A DNA stretch of 64,000 nt from Tetrapyrgos nigripes (lineage: Eukaryota; Basidiomycota; Agaricomycetes; Agaricales; Campanellaceae): the NCBI GenBank assembly GCA_013368315.1, contig JAACJM010000037.1, positions 1 through 64,000 on the forward strand, read 5' to 3'. The position numbers and the translations under genes were made by a program. The notes beneath the pieces are model-generated. The model did no database searches and had not been told where the DNA came from. It was given only the letters and a program-made list of their open reading frames with translations. Below, one piece after another: positions 11,740 through 23,379 of this stretch (positions are counted from its first letter, which is position 1; every line of letters starts with the position of its first letter).

Positions 11740-12410
11740 CACACCGAAAAGGGACAAATTTCCGCTCGACGGATACATGACTGGATATGTGTACAAAAAT
11801 GAGATATATTTGGAACCTAGATATAAGTACAAAAAGATGATGTATCTGTAAGCTAGATATTTGATCGGAAAGTTGCCATATAAGGATGAATTTTAGTATA
11901 TTTGATTGGTGTGCGGACATATTCTGTATCAAAGCTATTGAAAGAACTACAAAAAGACCCCAAATCAGGGTTCCAGGCGTGGTTACGGATATGTGTCCGC
12001 AAAGACAATAAGTCCGGATTCCGGACAAGGGTCCTGATAGTAGTCCTGGTAGATGAACTGATAGATCAGAATGAATGCTATAAAAATATCAGTATTACGG
12101 ACATATGAACTATAGGCACCCATATCTGGAAGCCGGATGTATTGTCTTTTCGGACGCATATCCGTAACTATATCCGGATTCTCAATTCGAGGTCTTTTTG
12201 TACTTCTTTTAATAGCTTTGATACATAATATGTCTACACACCAATCAAATATACTAAAAGGCATCCCTATATAGCAACTTTCTGTTCAAATATCTAGCTT
12301 ACTGATACATCATCTTTTTGTACTTATATCTAGTTTCCAGATATATCTCATTTTCGTACACATATCCGGTCACATATCCGTCGAGCGGAAATTTGTCCCT
12401 TTTCAGCGTG
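11740..12410. mobile_element. 671-bp foldback element related to the CACGCC MITEs
   Basis: Almost the whole element is one large inverted repeat. Its left end is CACACCGAAAAGGGACAAAT, its right end reverse complemented is CACGCTGAAAAGGGACAAAT, and the two arms stay similar nearly to the centre. The 3-bp duplication ATA flanks it (11737-11739 and 12411-12413). Ends and duplication length tie it to the 131-bp MITE family. There is no transposase. Confidence 0.8.
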
Positions 12411-12507
12411 ATAGCTATGTACAAGTGTAAGTAGTACTATTAGTATATACATGAAGTGGTTTAGACCTGTAACTAGGTCCCTCTAGTTAACGAGGAGTTG
12501 ATAGAAG

Positions 12508-12655
12508 GCAGAGCCTTTCCTCACTAGAGGGACCTGTCGCAAAGGCCGGATCTTTGGCTGACACTACATATGACGTAGCTAGACTCTCATGTGATCTCTG
12601 AAAATGGGGCATTGCCTAATTGGGCAATTACGATTTGCACTGATGTATCGCGTAC
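12508..12655 (+). repeat. Left terminal inverted repeat of element A
   Basis: This matches 18681-18828 in inverted orientation with scattered mismatches. The core CACTAGAGGG starts at 12522, a CACTR-type terminus shared in style with the ends at 22384 and 15580. Confidence 0.8.
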
Positions 12656-12717
12656 CTTTCGCTGTAACCACCTTTGTACTCTCTGTAATCTCTGTATTCC
12701 CTTCATATACCCTCCAA

Positions 12718-15194
12718 ATGTCCTCTATTAGCAGCACTCGTCTCACTTCCACTTTGTCTGACACTCTGGAACCAATTCCAACGCAAATAGCCACCAACTA
12801 CACGACATTCTTCTCATCACTAACCAGTCCTCTTCCTCTGACGTCTACGGACTTCCCTTCTGAGCCAACTTCGGATATCGACATGTTCTCCGCAATTTCA
12901 GAATCCGAGGATGATGAAAATCAAGTCAAAATCACACAAACTTCCAAGAAGACACCCGAAACTGACGCTGAGAAGTTGACATGTCAAACATATCTGCAAT
13001 ACATAAAGTCCCTCGATGAGCATACAGTTGCCACAATGGTGCGAATGGAGATCCCAGCTCATATGCTTCCTAGAGATTACATTGAAGGCCTGTCATGTGC
13101 GTTCCTCAAGAAGCTATGTTACCAACTATGTCTGATCTGCTGGCAGGTCATGAAGAGGACCCAATGCCCTAAACCACTTCAGCTCAAATTTGCATGTGCT
13201 GTCCACAAGAAACAAGATGTCTTTATGAATGTTGGAACTGGATTTGGCAAGACACTGGCTATGATTCTTCTGCTGCTTCTCGCAGATGGAAGTTTCATAG
13301 TGATTATCATTTCTCCGCTCAAACGATTGCAGGCTTCTTTTAATCAATCTAGCCCTTGTCTAATTATTGGACAGGCCGACGCACTATGAGAGAAGTATGG
13401 ACTATGTGCTGTCATTGTCAATGAAGACAGTCCAAAGGATGATGCATACTGGAAGGTAAATTGTTTCAACTATTTCATTATCTGCTGGTACTGAATATGT
13501 TTCTTGTATTAGACTCATGCATATGACTTTTGACTGAAGTGTCCGGGCTCCGCAGACATTTTCATTTCTACAACAGAGCAGTTCTTTGTGGCAAAAGAAG
13601 GCTATCCGACAATTTTCAGCAAGTTTGTCTGCAAATTGGTTTTTAATCAACAAATTGGTCTCACTGCAATAGACGAAGGACATTTTGTGCACTTCTATGG
13701 ACTCCCGTTCTGTCCTGCATATGGTGACCTTGCAGGTATCAAGAATCTTTTTGGTCCAAACATTCCCTGGGCTGCTATGACAGCAAGTGCCACTCATCAA
13801 GTTCTGCGAACTCTTGAAAAACAAATTTTTCGCCCCAGCTACTGTACTCTGAGTGCAACGGCAAACCGGCCCAACATGTATGCTACTCGCTGTGTACCCG
13901 GTCGCATCAGTGATCTGAAGAATTACATTTGTTTCCTCTCCAATCCATTCAATTTTGTGACTCAGAAATGCACGCTTATATTCTGTGATAACAAGGATGA
14001 TGCAGGTGCTATTGCCTATTATCTGGACAGCTGTTTACCTTCGGAGTATCAGGGCCTTGGCATTGTGATGCACTATCACTCGCTGATGTCCAACACTTAT
14101 CTTTGACGGGCTCATGAAGAGTTTACAAAGCCTAATGGCATATGCAAGATATTGGTTGCTACTGCTGGAGAGGGTAATGTAAGTATAACAATCTTTTGAC
14201 ATGTCCTTTTACTCACTATTCTTCAGGGAATTGACCATCCAGATGTAGAGATTGTTTGTATTGCTGGTCTTCCATCTGATGTGCATAATGTTGCACAGTG
14301 GGGTGGAAGGGCAGTGAGACAGATATCTGCCGATGGACTTTGTGTTTTATTTCACGAGAAGTGGGCACTCGAGATTGATCTCTCTGACTACAGCTTTGAG
14401 TTGGATAGTTTCTCTCTTGACTCAACTGACTTCTCATCCTTCGATGTCAATAGACCGCACAGGCTTGTGCTTACTGAACGGTCTCCACCAGCTGATCGTG
14501 CAAGCTTCACCTGTGTTGTCCTTACCAGAAATTTGTTCTGTGTGTGCCATTTCATCGCAAGATGCTTGAGAGATAATACTCCTGAATGTAAGTAATTAGT
14601 ATCTCAATATTATGTCAATGCAGTTAACCCATTATTATAGCCATTGAGTTCTCTACACTGTTCTGTTGTTCCTTCCATAGTGCCAACTTTGACTTGCAGA
14701 ACTTTCTGCAGGGCAAACTCTGGGATGGCATAGAGATGACACCTGACACTACTCCATCTACATTACCCAAGCCAAAATCTTGTTCAGGCGAGAAACAACG
14801 TCTACTTGAGAAGAAACTTGAAGCTTGGAGACTAGAAATGCATCAGGCGCAACCTTGGCCTCCATGACCGGTATACTATATTCTTCCTGACTCTCACATC
14901 AAATTACTGGCAGCATCCCTTCCACATTTGATTTGGAGCACACATGATTTTATAGGACTTACTGGGCAGTCGGTGGAGTGGGGTTGGCACTGGGGTACAT
15001 CTCTGTGTAAGTTGGTGATGGAATTTGATTGCATGGAGGAGATGGTTAGATCACCAGAGTTTATTGAGGAAAGTGATTGCGATGAAGATCAGTGGGAGGA
15101 TATATTTGCCCAAGGCCAAAAGACACGAGAATGTACTGATAATTGTGCTATCAAGGCCATGGGTACCGACAGATATGAGACTGATAAGTGCTGA
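12718..15194 (+). pseudogene. RecQ-like superfamily 2 DNA helicase of element A, broken
   Basis: It begins MSSISSTRLTSTLSDTLEPI at 12718. Helicase motifs appear in order: the Walker-type NVGTGFGKT (motif I), IISPLKRLQ (Ia), AIDEGH (II, in place of DEAH/DEGH variants), MTASAT (III), CTLIFCDN (IV), LVATAGEG (V) and QWGGRAVR (VI). A low-complexity acidic C-terminal region follows (EESDCDEDQWEDIF). Helicases of this class unwind DNA 3' to 5' using ATP, probably in the nucleus. Candidate introns are at 13456-13512, 14179-14226 and near 14591-14640. In-frame TGA codons at about 13387, 13530 and 14104 and one more in the C-terminal part make it non-functional. It is convergent with the DUF6589-type gene, and the two lie between the same terminal repeats. 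The assignment is firm; the link with transposition is inferred. Confidence 0.85.
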
Positions 15195-15228
15195 CATAGC
15201 ATATTTTTTGAGATTACAAATGAGTAGA

Positions 15229-18200
15229 CTACTTTTCTGTAACATCTGCAAAATCTACTTGTGGTAACTCATCTGTCTCGAAACCAAATATAGCTGCTAA
15301 GTCTCCATCTTCAGAACTATGAGGTTTTCCACTTTTCAAGTCCTTCAATGAGCTGTTGAATGTCTTGAGTCCAGTTGACTTGTACTTCTGCTGACCAGCT
15401 GTGTGAAGATCTGGAAATGCCATCGCTGTCTCATTGCCCTCTCTGTCCAGGTCTTCTCATAATAACTTCCATCTCTTCACTGCTTCGCATACCCTTCGCC
15501 CTAAAACCAATTTATCTGGTTTGGTGTGTCCAGTCTTTTGATAAGGCACATTGACAGAAGTCCAGACAGTTTTCTTTAGCACTGGGTGCAAACACTTGTA
15601 ATTCCTTGGATATACAGAGGAATTACACAAGACTTACACTGGTACACTCAATATGTAAGTCCACTTGACTTACTAAAGTATTACCAAGGACCACTGTGAG
15701 ACTTCATGCCTTGCAATAGTCATATATAATTGTTCTATTTTTCTTGGTCTCTGGTAATACTTCAGTAAGTCAAGTGGACTTACATATTGAGTGTACCAGT
15801 GTAAATCTTATGTAATTCCTCTGTATATCCAAGGAATTACAAGTGTTTGCACCCAGTGTAGTGCCTCTAAATACTTGATAGCTGCTGAGATTTCTCAGTA
15901 CTTATACCAGTCCAAGTAGACTCATTTAGCAGCAAGAAGACCCTGACAATGATTACAATTTCAAAGGTAAGTTCCATCAAAAAATCGCAGAACTTACTTT
16001 GAGAACGCCAATTAAATGTTCAATATTCATATCAATTCCCATGCCATGTCCTGGTAGCCCTGCAATGTTCACTATCATGTTATCGCACATGATATTCCTG
16101 AATGCCAAACGTGTCAGATGTCTGGATAGAAGTGGAGATGCTAATTACTTACACAAAACCTAGTGACCAGACTTTCTTGAGATTGTGCACAAAATGCAAT
16201 AATTGTGTGCTATAATTGTTTGAGCCTGCACCACAGAATATTCGAGCTAAATCCATCAGAATATCCTCAATACAACCAAAATTACAATCAGAAATAGCTT
16301 GAACAAGTTCTTGAACATAGAGAAGGTCTTGAAAAAGCTTGCACATGTTCTGGAAGATGATATCCTTTGGATTGCGCTCCTTGTCTCTTTTCTCAGAGGG
16401 GGAAGGAGGAGGAGTAGGTTGATACTTCTGGAGTATAGACATCGCAATCTCAGTGAGTTTCTCCAGTGACAGATTTGTCTGTGCAAATGCAGAGAGAGAC
16501 CTATGCCCACATTCGTGCTCCCAAGCAGCAAGAATGATGTCATCAAGGATTTGCTGAAAAGCAGATAACAGAGTATGATAATCTGGCTTCTCATTTCCGA
16601 GTCTCTTCTTCTCAAGTAACGAGAAAAAGAAACTTAGTGTGCTGGGCTGCAATGCTTCCCCACAATGAACATGTAGAATTGCCCACACAAGGTTTAGGCA
16701 CACATGAAAGAGTCCCAGACCAAATTGCAGAAATTCTTGACGATCCCATGGTGCAATTTCCACACAACGATGGCTCTGAATAGCCATGCTGCGGACAATG
16801 GTAAGGAGATCTGCGAAAAAAGGCCATGCATAGTCATGTAACTGCTCTGGGGAAAAGCCAAGCTGATTGATGAAGATATCCTCTTGAACGTGTATGTTTC
16901 CAATGACTGAGGCCTCTTCAGTCAGGCAAATTTGAAGGGGAAAGCATTTTGTCTGATGATCAGAGGGTAGCTGTCTGCAGGGATGATGTTGGAGAAGAGG
17001 ATGTTTTGAGTGGTATCTGGGGAATGAATTGGGCATGTACTTTGTTAGAACACCAATGATATGAACCGCAGATTGCCGCTAATAGGCTTCGGTCTTGATT
17101 TCAGTAGGCATGATATTAACGAGGGTGAGTCCTGTCAACTTGAGAAAGTTCTCCTGTATTGGAGCAAGTTTCATATCCCTAAAGTCAGCTCTAAAAAGTT
17201 GATATGCTAATGGAAAATTTGCAGTCTGGACTTTGAGAGCTGCACCAGGTCATTGCTCTACAAAAATAGACTGAGCTACATGGATATTGTCATAGGTCAT
17301 GCCAGATGGTTCACAGCAAACCATCAGCATTACTTCATCCATTGCATGTTTACCGAGTTCTGCAGCAGTGCAAGCAACTGTATCTGTGGAGGGGATAAGA
17401 CCAGACCAATGGAGAACATCTATCATCTGTTCTGAAGTACCATTTGCCCAGGCATAGATGCCAAGTGCACTCTGGAACTTTGCAGAATTTCGTGACTGCA
17501 TGAAATAGACTTGGGAGGTGATAATATGACAGTGCTAATGAAATCACTGTAAATAGCAATCCCTATGTAAATTGGAGTTGAGCTTACTATTGCATTGAGC
17601 TCCTCCTTGAGTGGTTTGACTTCGTTCTTAGTGTCCATTGCAGCTGTGTGCAGAATCCTTGAGAAGGTTGGAGTCGGTGCAGATTTGGCAATTTTGGTAA
17701 CATCCCAGTTTTGAAGATAAGACAGAGAAATATCAGATGACTTGGCTTGCAATAATGGTTTTGCAGCATCAAACTCATCGGATATCTTCTCTTCCACCAA
17801 AGCCATCACTACATCACAAGTAGACAGCCAAGATTTTATGCACAGCTTCCCCTCGTCACTGTCCCATAAAGTATCCAGAAGCCATTCAACATTCTCATAC
17901 TTTTCCTTGAAAAAGGATGTATGATAACGATGAAGCTCAGCATCGGTAGAGTCACTCTTTAGAGTGGAAATCAAAAGATTAGTGAGACTCGAGCAAGCCA
18001 CATGAGTATGTCCCAGTGCTTTCAGGAGATTTGGGTGCTCTCCACAAATCTCTCCAAAATCTCAACTGAAGCAGGAGACATTAGAGTCGAGGGACAAGGT
18101 CTAAAAAGTATATCATGAGAGTCAAGATTCAAAGTATCTACATAGTTGTAAAGTAAGTACTTAAAATACAGTACTCCATAAAAATCTTCTAACCATTGAA

Positions 18201-18632
18201 AAAGGTATCATTGACATCCATCAATCCACTAGTGAAGACATTTTGTTGAGGGACCAGAGAATCCAATGTCAAATTACTGACCCGAAGGTTCAACGGAGAA
18301 AGAGATGCCAGATTATTAGGTGTCGCAGGTGAAGGGTTTGGAATAGTACGAGGTGTTTCCAGCAGGGAGCTAAATGGAAACTGAGATGTCAATACAGTGG
18401 GGGAGACTGATGGAGATGTCTCCTGTCATGGTACTCAGAATGTAGGACTTGTCTTGGGCTTTTGTGCAGGCATTACTTTGCCCGATACACTATGCCAGAC
18501 AGTGCTCGAAGGGCTGGTAGTAGGTAGAGCATTGTTGGGGCTCTCTGCTTGCAGTAGTGGTGGTGCAGATTCTGAGAATGACAGTGTGGACTGTCCAGGA
18601 AAGAATTGCTCTCGCTTCTTCTTTGTGGACAT
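15229..18632 (-). pseudogene. DUF6589-type protein of element A (candidate transposase), broken
   Basis: The N-terminus reads MSTKKKREQFFPGQSTLSFS at 18632. Large blocks follow with family hallmarks: TFSRILHTAAM (about 17650), QSRNSAKFQSALGIYAWA (17495), then PFFADLLTIVRS, LGLFHVCLNLVWA, EKPDYHTLLSAFQQILDD and NYSTQLLHFVHNLKKVW (16150-16900). The C-terminus is QQKYKSTGLKTFN (about 15390). Pieces are joined by GT-AG introns. It is interrupted by stops at about 18425 and 18419, at 17247, and near 15460, and by a 279-bp MITE at 15580-15858. It shares ADxL(T/S), GLFH and LLHFVHN-type motifs with the gene at 25288-29605. DUF6589 has no proven function that I know of. Its place between terminal repeats with a helicase suggests a transposase role, which is inference. 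Confidence 0.75.
15580..15858 (+). mobile_element. CACTGGGTGC MITE, copy 1 (279 bp)
   Basis: A palindromic element with long inverted arms starting CACTGGGTGCAAACACTTGT. The 3-bp duplication TAG lies on both sides (15577-15579 and 15859-15861). The second full copy at 20310-20588 has the same length and the same TAG target, with its central part in inverse orientation. It splits the 3' part of the DUF6589-type gene. Confidence 0.9.
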
Positions 18633-18680
18633 GGAGAGATGTTAGTATCACTAAGAGAAGTGGAAAATTTTTCTATTGGA

Positions 18681-18828
18681 GGTACATACATAAGCAGAGA
18701 TTTGTAATCACCCAATTAGGCAGTGGCCCAAATCGAGACATCACATGGGAGTCTAACTATGTCATATGTAGTGTCTGCCAGAAAAATCACCTATGTGGCA
18801 GGCCCCTCTAGTGAGGAAAGGCTCTGCT
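18681..18828 (-). repeat. Right terminal inverted repeat of element A
   Basis: Inverted partner of 12508-12655. The base after it (18829) is the first base of repeat R, so the boundary is sharp. Confidence 0.8.
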
Positions 18829-19292
18829 GATACACTGTACAAAATTGCCATATACAGACTTCAATTTTGGTCTATAATATCAGTTTTTGATGTTCTTTAA
18901 GGGAATAAGAGGACTAGGGTGAGCCCTGAACTGCTAGTTAATACCTAGTGAGACTAGAAAACTATGGTACAATAATATTAAGTGCTCATTCTAAGTACTA
19001 TGATAGATATGTACGAGTTGGAGTTATGATAGCAGAGCCACCAAATAATAAAGATAGCCTACAAAGGCTTTCAAATCCTATTATAACTACTAGTACTGTA
19101 GCATGATCCAAAGGGACAGTGAAGTGAGATAGCCCCTATTCACAGGCATAGGAACGTGTAAGCAGCACAATCCTCGGCTGAAAGGTTGGTCGGAGAAGAC
19201 AGCGCTAAGATTGGACATGCAGACAAGCACACTAGGCCTAGATCTATGTATCAGTAAATCCCATAGTACAGTACTGGAGAGACAAATCCTCT
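18829..19292 (+). repeat. Repeat R, copy 1
   Basis: About 465 bp beginning TGATACACTGTACAAAAT and closely matching 21893-22356 in direct orientation. Shared blocks include GGGAATAAGAGGACTAGGGT and ATAGGAACGTGTAAGCA. Both copies start with TGATAC at a sharp boundary. It has no coding potential. It could be a solo LTR or one end of an unidentified element. Confidence 0.7.
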
Positions 19293-20309
19293 TAATGTTT
19301 GAAGGATAATACCTGTTATAGTTCAATCAGGTCAGTTTCCAAAGAAGACACCGGTCAAAACTGTGCAATATAACTTTTTCTCATTAAAGTTGCTTATGCA
19401 TTATGTCACATAAAAATTCACACTCGCCACATCTCGAAAAATTGTTCATACCCTTGAAAAGCTTCACAGTCAACCAGATCGACTTCAGTGCATTCATACC
19501 TGATATTGCAGACATCAACCCTACAAAAGATGACTGTTTGTTCCTGTTTGCGAAATGAAAGATATATTCTGATTGGCTACTGCCTGTTTTTGTCATTACT
19601 GGTGTTTGCTGAAAGCTGCTGAGCTGGTGTCGACATGTTGCACTCTTTCGCAATTGACCACCATGCACCTTCCCTCTTTCCCTGCTTACCATTCTGAAGG
19701 GCCCTTTAAGGGTGCACCAAGGCAACCGCCGACTGGCCCCACCAGAACTTCTCTGTGCAAACCTTTCTTCTGTCTTCTACTTTCTCCTTGGCATCCAAAT
19801 TCATTTTGTCTTCTGGTGCAGATAGAATTTGTTTCTAACTGCAGGGCGCTATTTTTTTCTGACCCACCCCGACCCATCAGACTTGAAAATTCCAGAACTT
19901 TCTTACAGTATGCGACATGCCTTAAACAAGGCACAAGTTCACTCCTTCTACTACCCAGCCTGCTGAAGTGATTCCTCTGCATCAGTGAGTTGTCATTTCA
20001 GGACTCAAATCTATTATGCTCATACTCTGAGTCTCTTTTTGCAGATCCATTGAAAATGTACCAAACAACACATCTGAAATGGTTGACGAAAATGCCTCTT
20101 TACCAATATTGGTACCTCACAAGTTGGAGCAATGGGACGTGCAAAAGTCAACCAACAGTGCATGTCAAATAAACCACATTGATATGGTATGCATTCTTCA
20201 CCTCTCCTTTGCTCATTACACTTACATCTCTTTAGAAATGTGGTCTACCTCATGTTCACATTCTTCTATGGTTAGAACCCCTGGCCAAGCTTTAACCACT
20301 ATGCTCTAG
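19293..20309. other. Probable Helitron 5' leader, no gene resolved
   Basis: Short open frames occur on both strands, but none has a recognisable domain. The position upstream of the Helitron N-terminal region (20728 onwards), and codon-like blocks on the plus strand, suggest degenerate 5' Helitron sequence. I cannot define exons. Confidence 0.35.
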
Positions 20310-20588
20310 CACTGGGTGCAAACACTTGTAATTCCTTGGATATACAGAGGAATTACATAAGACTTACACTGGTACACTCAATATGTAAGTCCACTTGACT
20401 TACTGAAGTATTACCAGAGACCAAGAAAAATAGAACAATTATATATGACTATTGTAAGGCATGAAGTCTCACAGTGGTCCTTGGTAATACTTCAGTAAGT
20501 CAAGTGGACTTACATATTAAGTGTACTAGTGTAAGTCTTGTGTAATTCCTCTGTATATCCAAGGAATCACAAGTGTTTGCACACAGTG
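20310..20588 (-). mobile_element. CACTGGGTGC MITE, copy 2 (279 bp)
   Basis: Same arms as the copy at 15580-15858, again flanked by TAG duplications (20307-20309 and 20589-20591). Its non-palindromic centre is inverted relative to copy 1, so it sits in the opposite orientation. It lies in the 5' part of the split Helitron. Confidence 0.9.
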
Positions 20589-20727
20589 TAGGTTTCCTAT
20601 CTGTTTATACTCTCACACTGCTCCAGTGCACCCTTCATCTTATGGTGACACATATTTGATTGTTCTACAAATAGATTTTCTTTATTCAATGAAATTTCTA
20701 TCTGCTGTCTGATGCCAGTTACAAAGG

Positions 20728-21892
20728 ATGTCTGAGCTTGAGGCAGTAGTCACCTGGAACTTTTCAGAAAGTTTGTTGGATGTGAGTGATGCAACTGGAG
20801 ATCGCTTAACTTCCTTTGACCCACCTGTTCTTGAACTTACTACCACAGGTTACTTCCCATACTTAATTCGTGTACGTGCTCTTCACAGTTTCCCCTGTGA
20901 CTGTGAATGTATGTGCATTGCTTCCTATCGCTGTCACTGTCTAATGTGTGGTTATATCCAGGCCTACTAATCCTGAGGACGAAGTCTTGAATATGTCCTG
21001 AAGACATCAACAGTGCATTCAGAATGCCATCTGCGACACCCAAACTAACAAGGATGTTAATGCCAGCCCTAGGTGTCAACGCACAGTAGTCCATGACGAG
21101 AATGTTTTCACTGATAATGGAGCTACATCTGTCAGACCCACTGACAGCTGTTCAACAATGTTGAGGTATGTTACAGTTTTTTTTTCTGTTCCAAGCTTTA
21201 TAACAAATCACTTTCACAGCATCCCCTTGGCACCTCTCTCACTCTCGCTCGCCTGCTTCCAACAATGACAGTGGTGATGAAGAGCTGGGACAATGACATG
21301 GTATGTTCATCTAAGCGTTTTTTGTTGAAGGTATCTAACAGTATTGTATAGATGATGGTTTCCATCCTGACTATGCTCTGTTCATTGGCACGACTGGGCT
21401 GTTCTGTGCTGCACACTGCCCTTATATCAAGCCAGTGCAACAGCATGACCTGGGTCATATGGATTATGTGTGCATTCATTGTGGTGCTCTTCATTGGCTC
21501 CAAGAAAAGATGTCCAGATCTCCTTTGGCTGCACCTGAATTTGGCATATGCTGCAAGCATGGACAAATCTGTCTCCCTCTCCTACAACCACCACCAGACT
21601 ATCTGCATTGGCTCTATACTGCAGGTGACCACCAAGCCAAAGAGTTCTGGGAGAACATTGCACAATACAATTCAGTGCTGGCTTTCATGTCTGTTGGTGT
21701 TTCCGTAGATGGCAGTATCAATCATTGTGGGTGTGGACCTCCTGTTTTTAGAATACATGGAGAATTAAAACATCTGTCCAGAACATTACTGCCACGTGAA
21801 GGGAGTGCTCTGTCATATGCTCAGCTGTACATCATCAACCCTCAGGCTGCTCTCCAGTACCAAATGAATAGGAACAGTAACCTTCAACGTGA
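20728..21892 (+). pseudogene. Helitron replication-helicase protein, N-terminal part (5' half of a split gene)
   Basis: The best-preserved part (21435-21892) carries the Helitron N-terminal zinc region and the Helitron-like N domain: YVCIHCGALHWLQEKM, FGICCKHGQICLPLL, KEFWENIAQYNSVLAFMSVG, PPVFRIHGELKHLS and SYAQLYIINPQAALQYQMNR. Upstream blocks (20728-21170) look like the degenerate extreme N-terminus. Helitrons move by rolling-circle replication using an HUH endonuclease and Pif1-like helicase, both missing here. The reading breaks off after NSNLQRD at 21892, where repeat R begins. The next expected residues (TMENLQVLLQNANPYSQIF) lie at 35608 on the same strand, so this is the 5' half of one gene interrupted by about 13.7 kb. 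Confidence 0.88.
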
Positions 21893-22356
21893 TGATACGC
21901 TGTACAAAATCGCAGTATACATACTTGGATTTTGGTTCATAATATCAGTTTTGACGTTCTTTTAAGGGAATAAGAGGACTAGGGTGAGCCCTGAACTGCT
22001 ATTTAATACCTAGCGGGACTAAGAAAACAATGGTACAATAATATTAAGTGCTTATGAATGGAGAAACAACTCATTCTAAGTACTATGATAGATATGTATG
22101 AGTTGGGAGTTATAATAGCAGACCCACCAAATGATAAAGATATTCTATAAAGGCTTTCGAATCCTATTATAACGACTAGAACCGCTAGCGTGATCCAAAG
22201 GCACAGTGAAATGCGAGGTAGCCCCTATTCACAGGCATAGGAACGTGTAAGCAACACAATCCTTGGCTGAAAGGTCGCTCGGAGAAGACAGCACTAAGAT
22301 CAGGCATGCAGACAATCACACTAGGTCTAGATCTATGTATCGGTAAAACCTGTAGT
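21893..22356 (+). repeat. Repeat R, copy 2
   Basis: Direct copy of 18829-19292. Its first base is the exact point where the Helitron frame is broken, so it is the left end of whatever was inserted there. The short flanks GTGA (left) and GCGA (right, 35604-35607) could be a decayed target duplication. Confidence 0.7.
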
Positions 22357-22865
22357 ACTAAAATGGCTTCAAGGGAATCTTATCACTGGGGGCAAGCTCA
22401 TGGGAAGCAGAGGTCTGGCTCCCGCACGGGAAGCGGACCAAGACTTCACCATCACACCAGCCGGTAATCAAACAAGTAGATCCGAACTTAGGATACTCTT
22501 AGGATACTCAAGATGTACTTAGATTCCAATAATAGAAACTAACCGATGCATAGCAATGGATTTTGAGATCCAAGATAGTTTTCTTTCAAAGAATACAATG
22601 GTAAAAGAATACAAATGCGAGATATATATGTATGTACAACAACAATGAAAGCAAGCGTCAACAGCTAAAACAGGAAAAACAAAGGAACAACTTTAGGGAA
22701 CTATCAAATGCATGCAAGTCCTCTCGTCAAGACGAGAGGACTTCCCACCACATTTCACTCAAACAAATGGAAAACACCGATTCGAGATAATACCTTAGTT
22801 CCGACTAACAACCTTTGCGACGCCAACTGAAACTATCCCCTATGTCCTCCTGTGGCTTGGATCCT

Positions 22866-22975
22866 GGAACATCACATGTGACTGTAACTCGTGACGTGAC
22901 CGTAACTCGTGACGTGACAGTAGCTCGTGACATGACTGTAACTCGTGACATGTTGGTGACTTGTGACGTGATGCA
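22866..22975 (+). repeat. Minisatellite, about 18-bp unit
   Basis: About six tandem copies of a unit close to GTAACTCGTGACGTGACC, with small changes between copies. It lies between the left end of element B and the RLI1 fragment. Confidence 0.85.
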
Positions 22976-23029
22976 ATTAAATCAGCAAAGTCACGAATAA
23001 AAATCTGATAAAATCCAGAAGAAATCCTG

Positions 23030-23370
23030 ATTGCTGCAGGCTGACCCTCAAAGACAATGACACGATCGGTAAGGTAGGTGGCCATGATGAAATTGTGCTC
23101 GATAACGAATGCAGTCTTTTTTTGGCATGAAGAATGGAATTGCACATGAAGACAGTAGATCACCGTTTGATGACCTTGCTAGCTGTATTGGAATATGTAT
23201 GATCGACATTCAGAATCACAAAAGTACTTGAGGATCTCTTGCCAACCAGGAGGGTCCTGTAAACAATATTGATGTAGCTTTTCAGGAAAAGAGAAACAGG
23301 CAGCATACCTCGTAACGACCGAGGCTTTAATTTTCCAGCCAGAATCCTGAGTGCAGTACTTCGTACAAGC
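23030..23370 (-). pseudogene. RLI1: Fragment of RLI1 (ABCE1) captured in element B
   Basis: Read on the minus strand, TALRILAGKLKP (about 23365-23330) is followed, after a GT-AG intron, by DPPGWQEILKYFCDSECR. These match the first nucleotide-binding domain of the ribosome-recycling ABC protein RLI1/ABCE1. The sequence then jumps to [22 protein letters not shown] and [10 protein letters not shown], which belong to the end of the second domain. So the middle of the gene is deleted, a stop (TAG) and a frameshift are present, and the fragment keeps an intron, pointing to DNA-level capture. It cannot encode a working RLI1; the cell must have an intact gene elsewhere. Confidence 0.75.
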
Positions 23371-23379
23371 CAGGAGAAA

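Larger units (their letters stand above)
12508..18828. mobile_element. Element A: inverted-repeat transposon carrying RecQ-like and DUF6589-like genes
   Basis: About 148 bp at 12508-12655 match the reverse complement of 18681-18828. Both ends read GCAGAGCCTTTCCTCACTAG, then continue with GACACTACATATGAC, CATGTGAT and TGCCTAATTGGG blocks. Between them lie just two genes in convergent order: the RecQ-like helicase (+, 12718-15194) and the DUF6589-type gene (-, 18632-15229), each starting within about 65 bp of a terminal repeat. No clear target duplication was found. A partial inverted end (12465-12490) left of the element suggests an older neighbouring copy. Both genes are dead and a MITE sits inside at 15580. 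The right end abuts repeat R. Confidence 0.75.

Noticed and set aside
18829..22356. Repeats R as the two LTRs of one retrotransposon
   Set aside because: They are direct repeats starting with TG, but the DNA between them is Helitron N-terminal sequence, and the right copy marks the point where the Helitron is broken. No TG...CA ends or primer site could be fixed.
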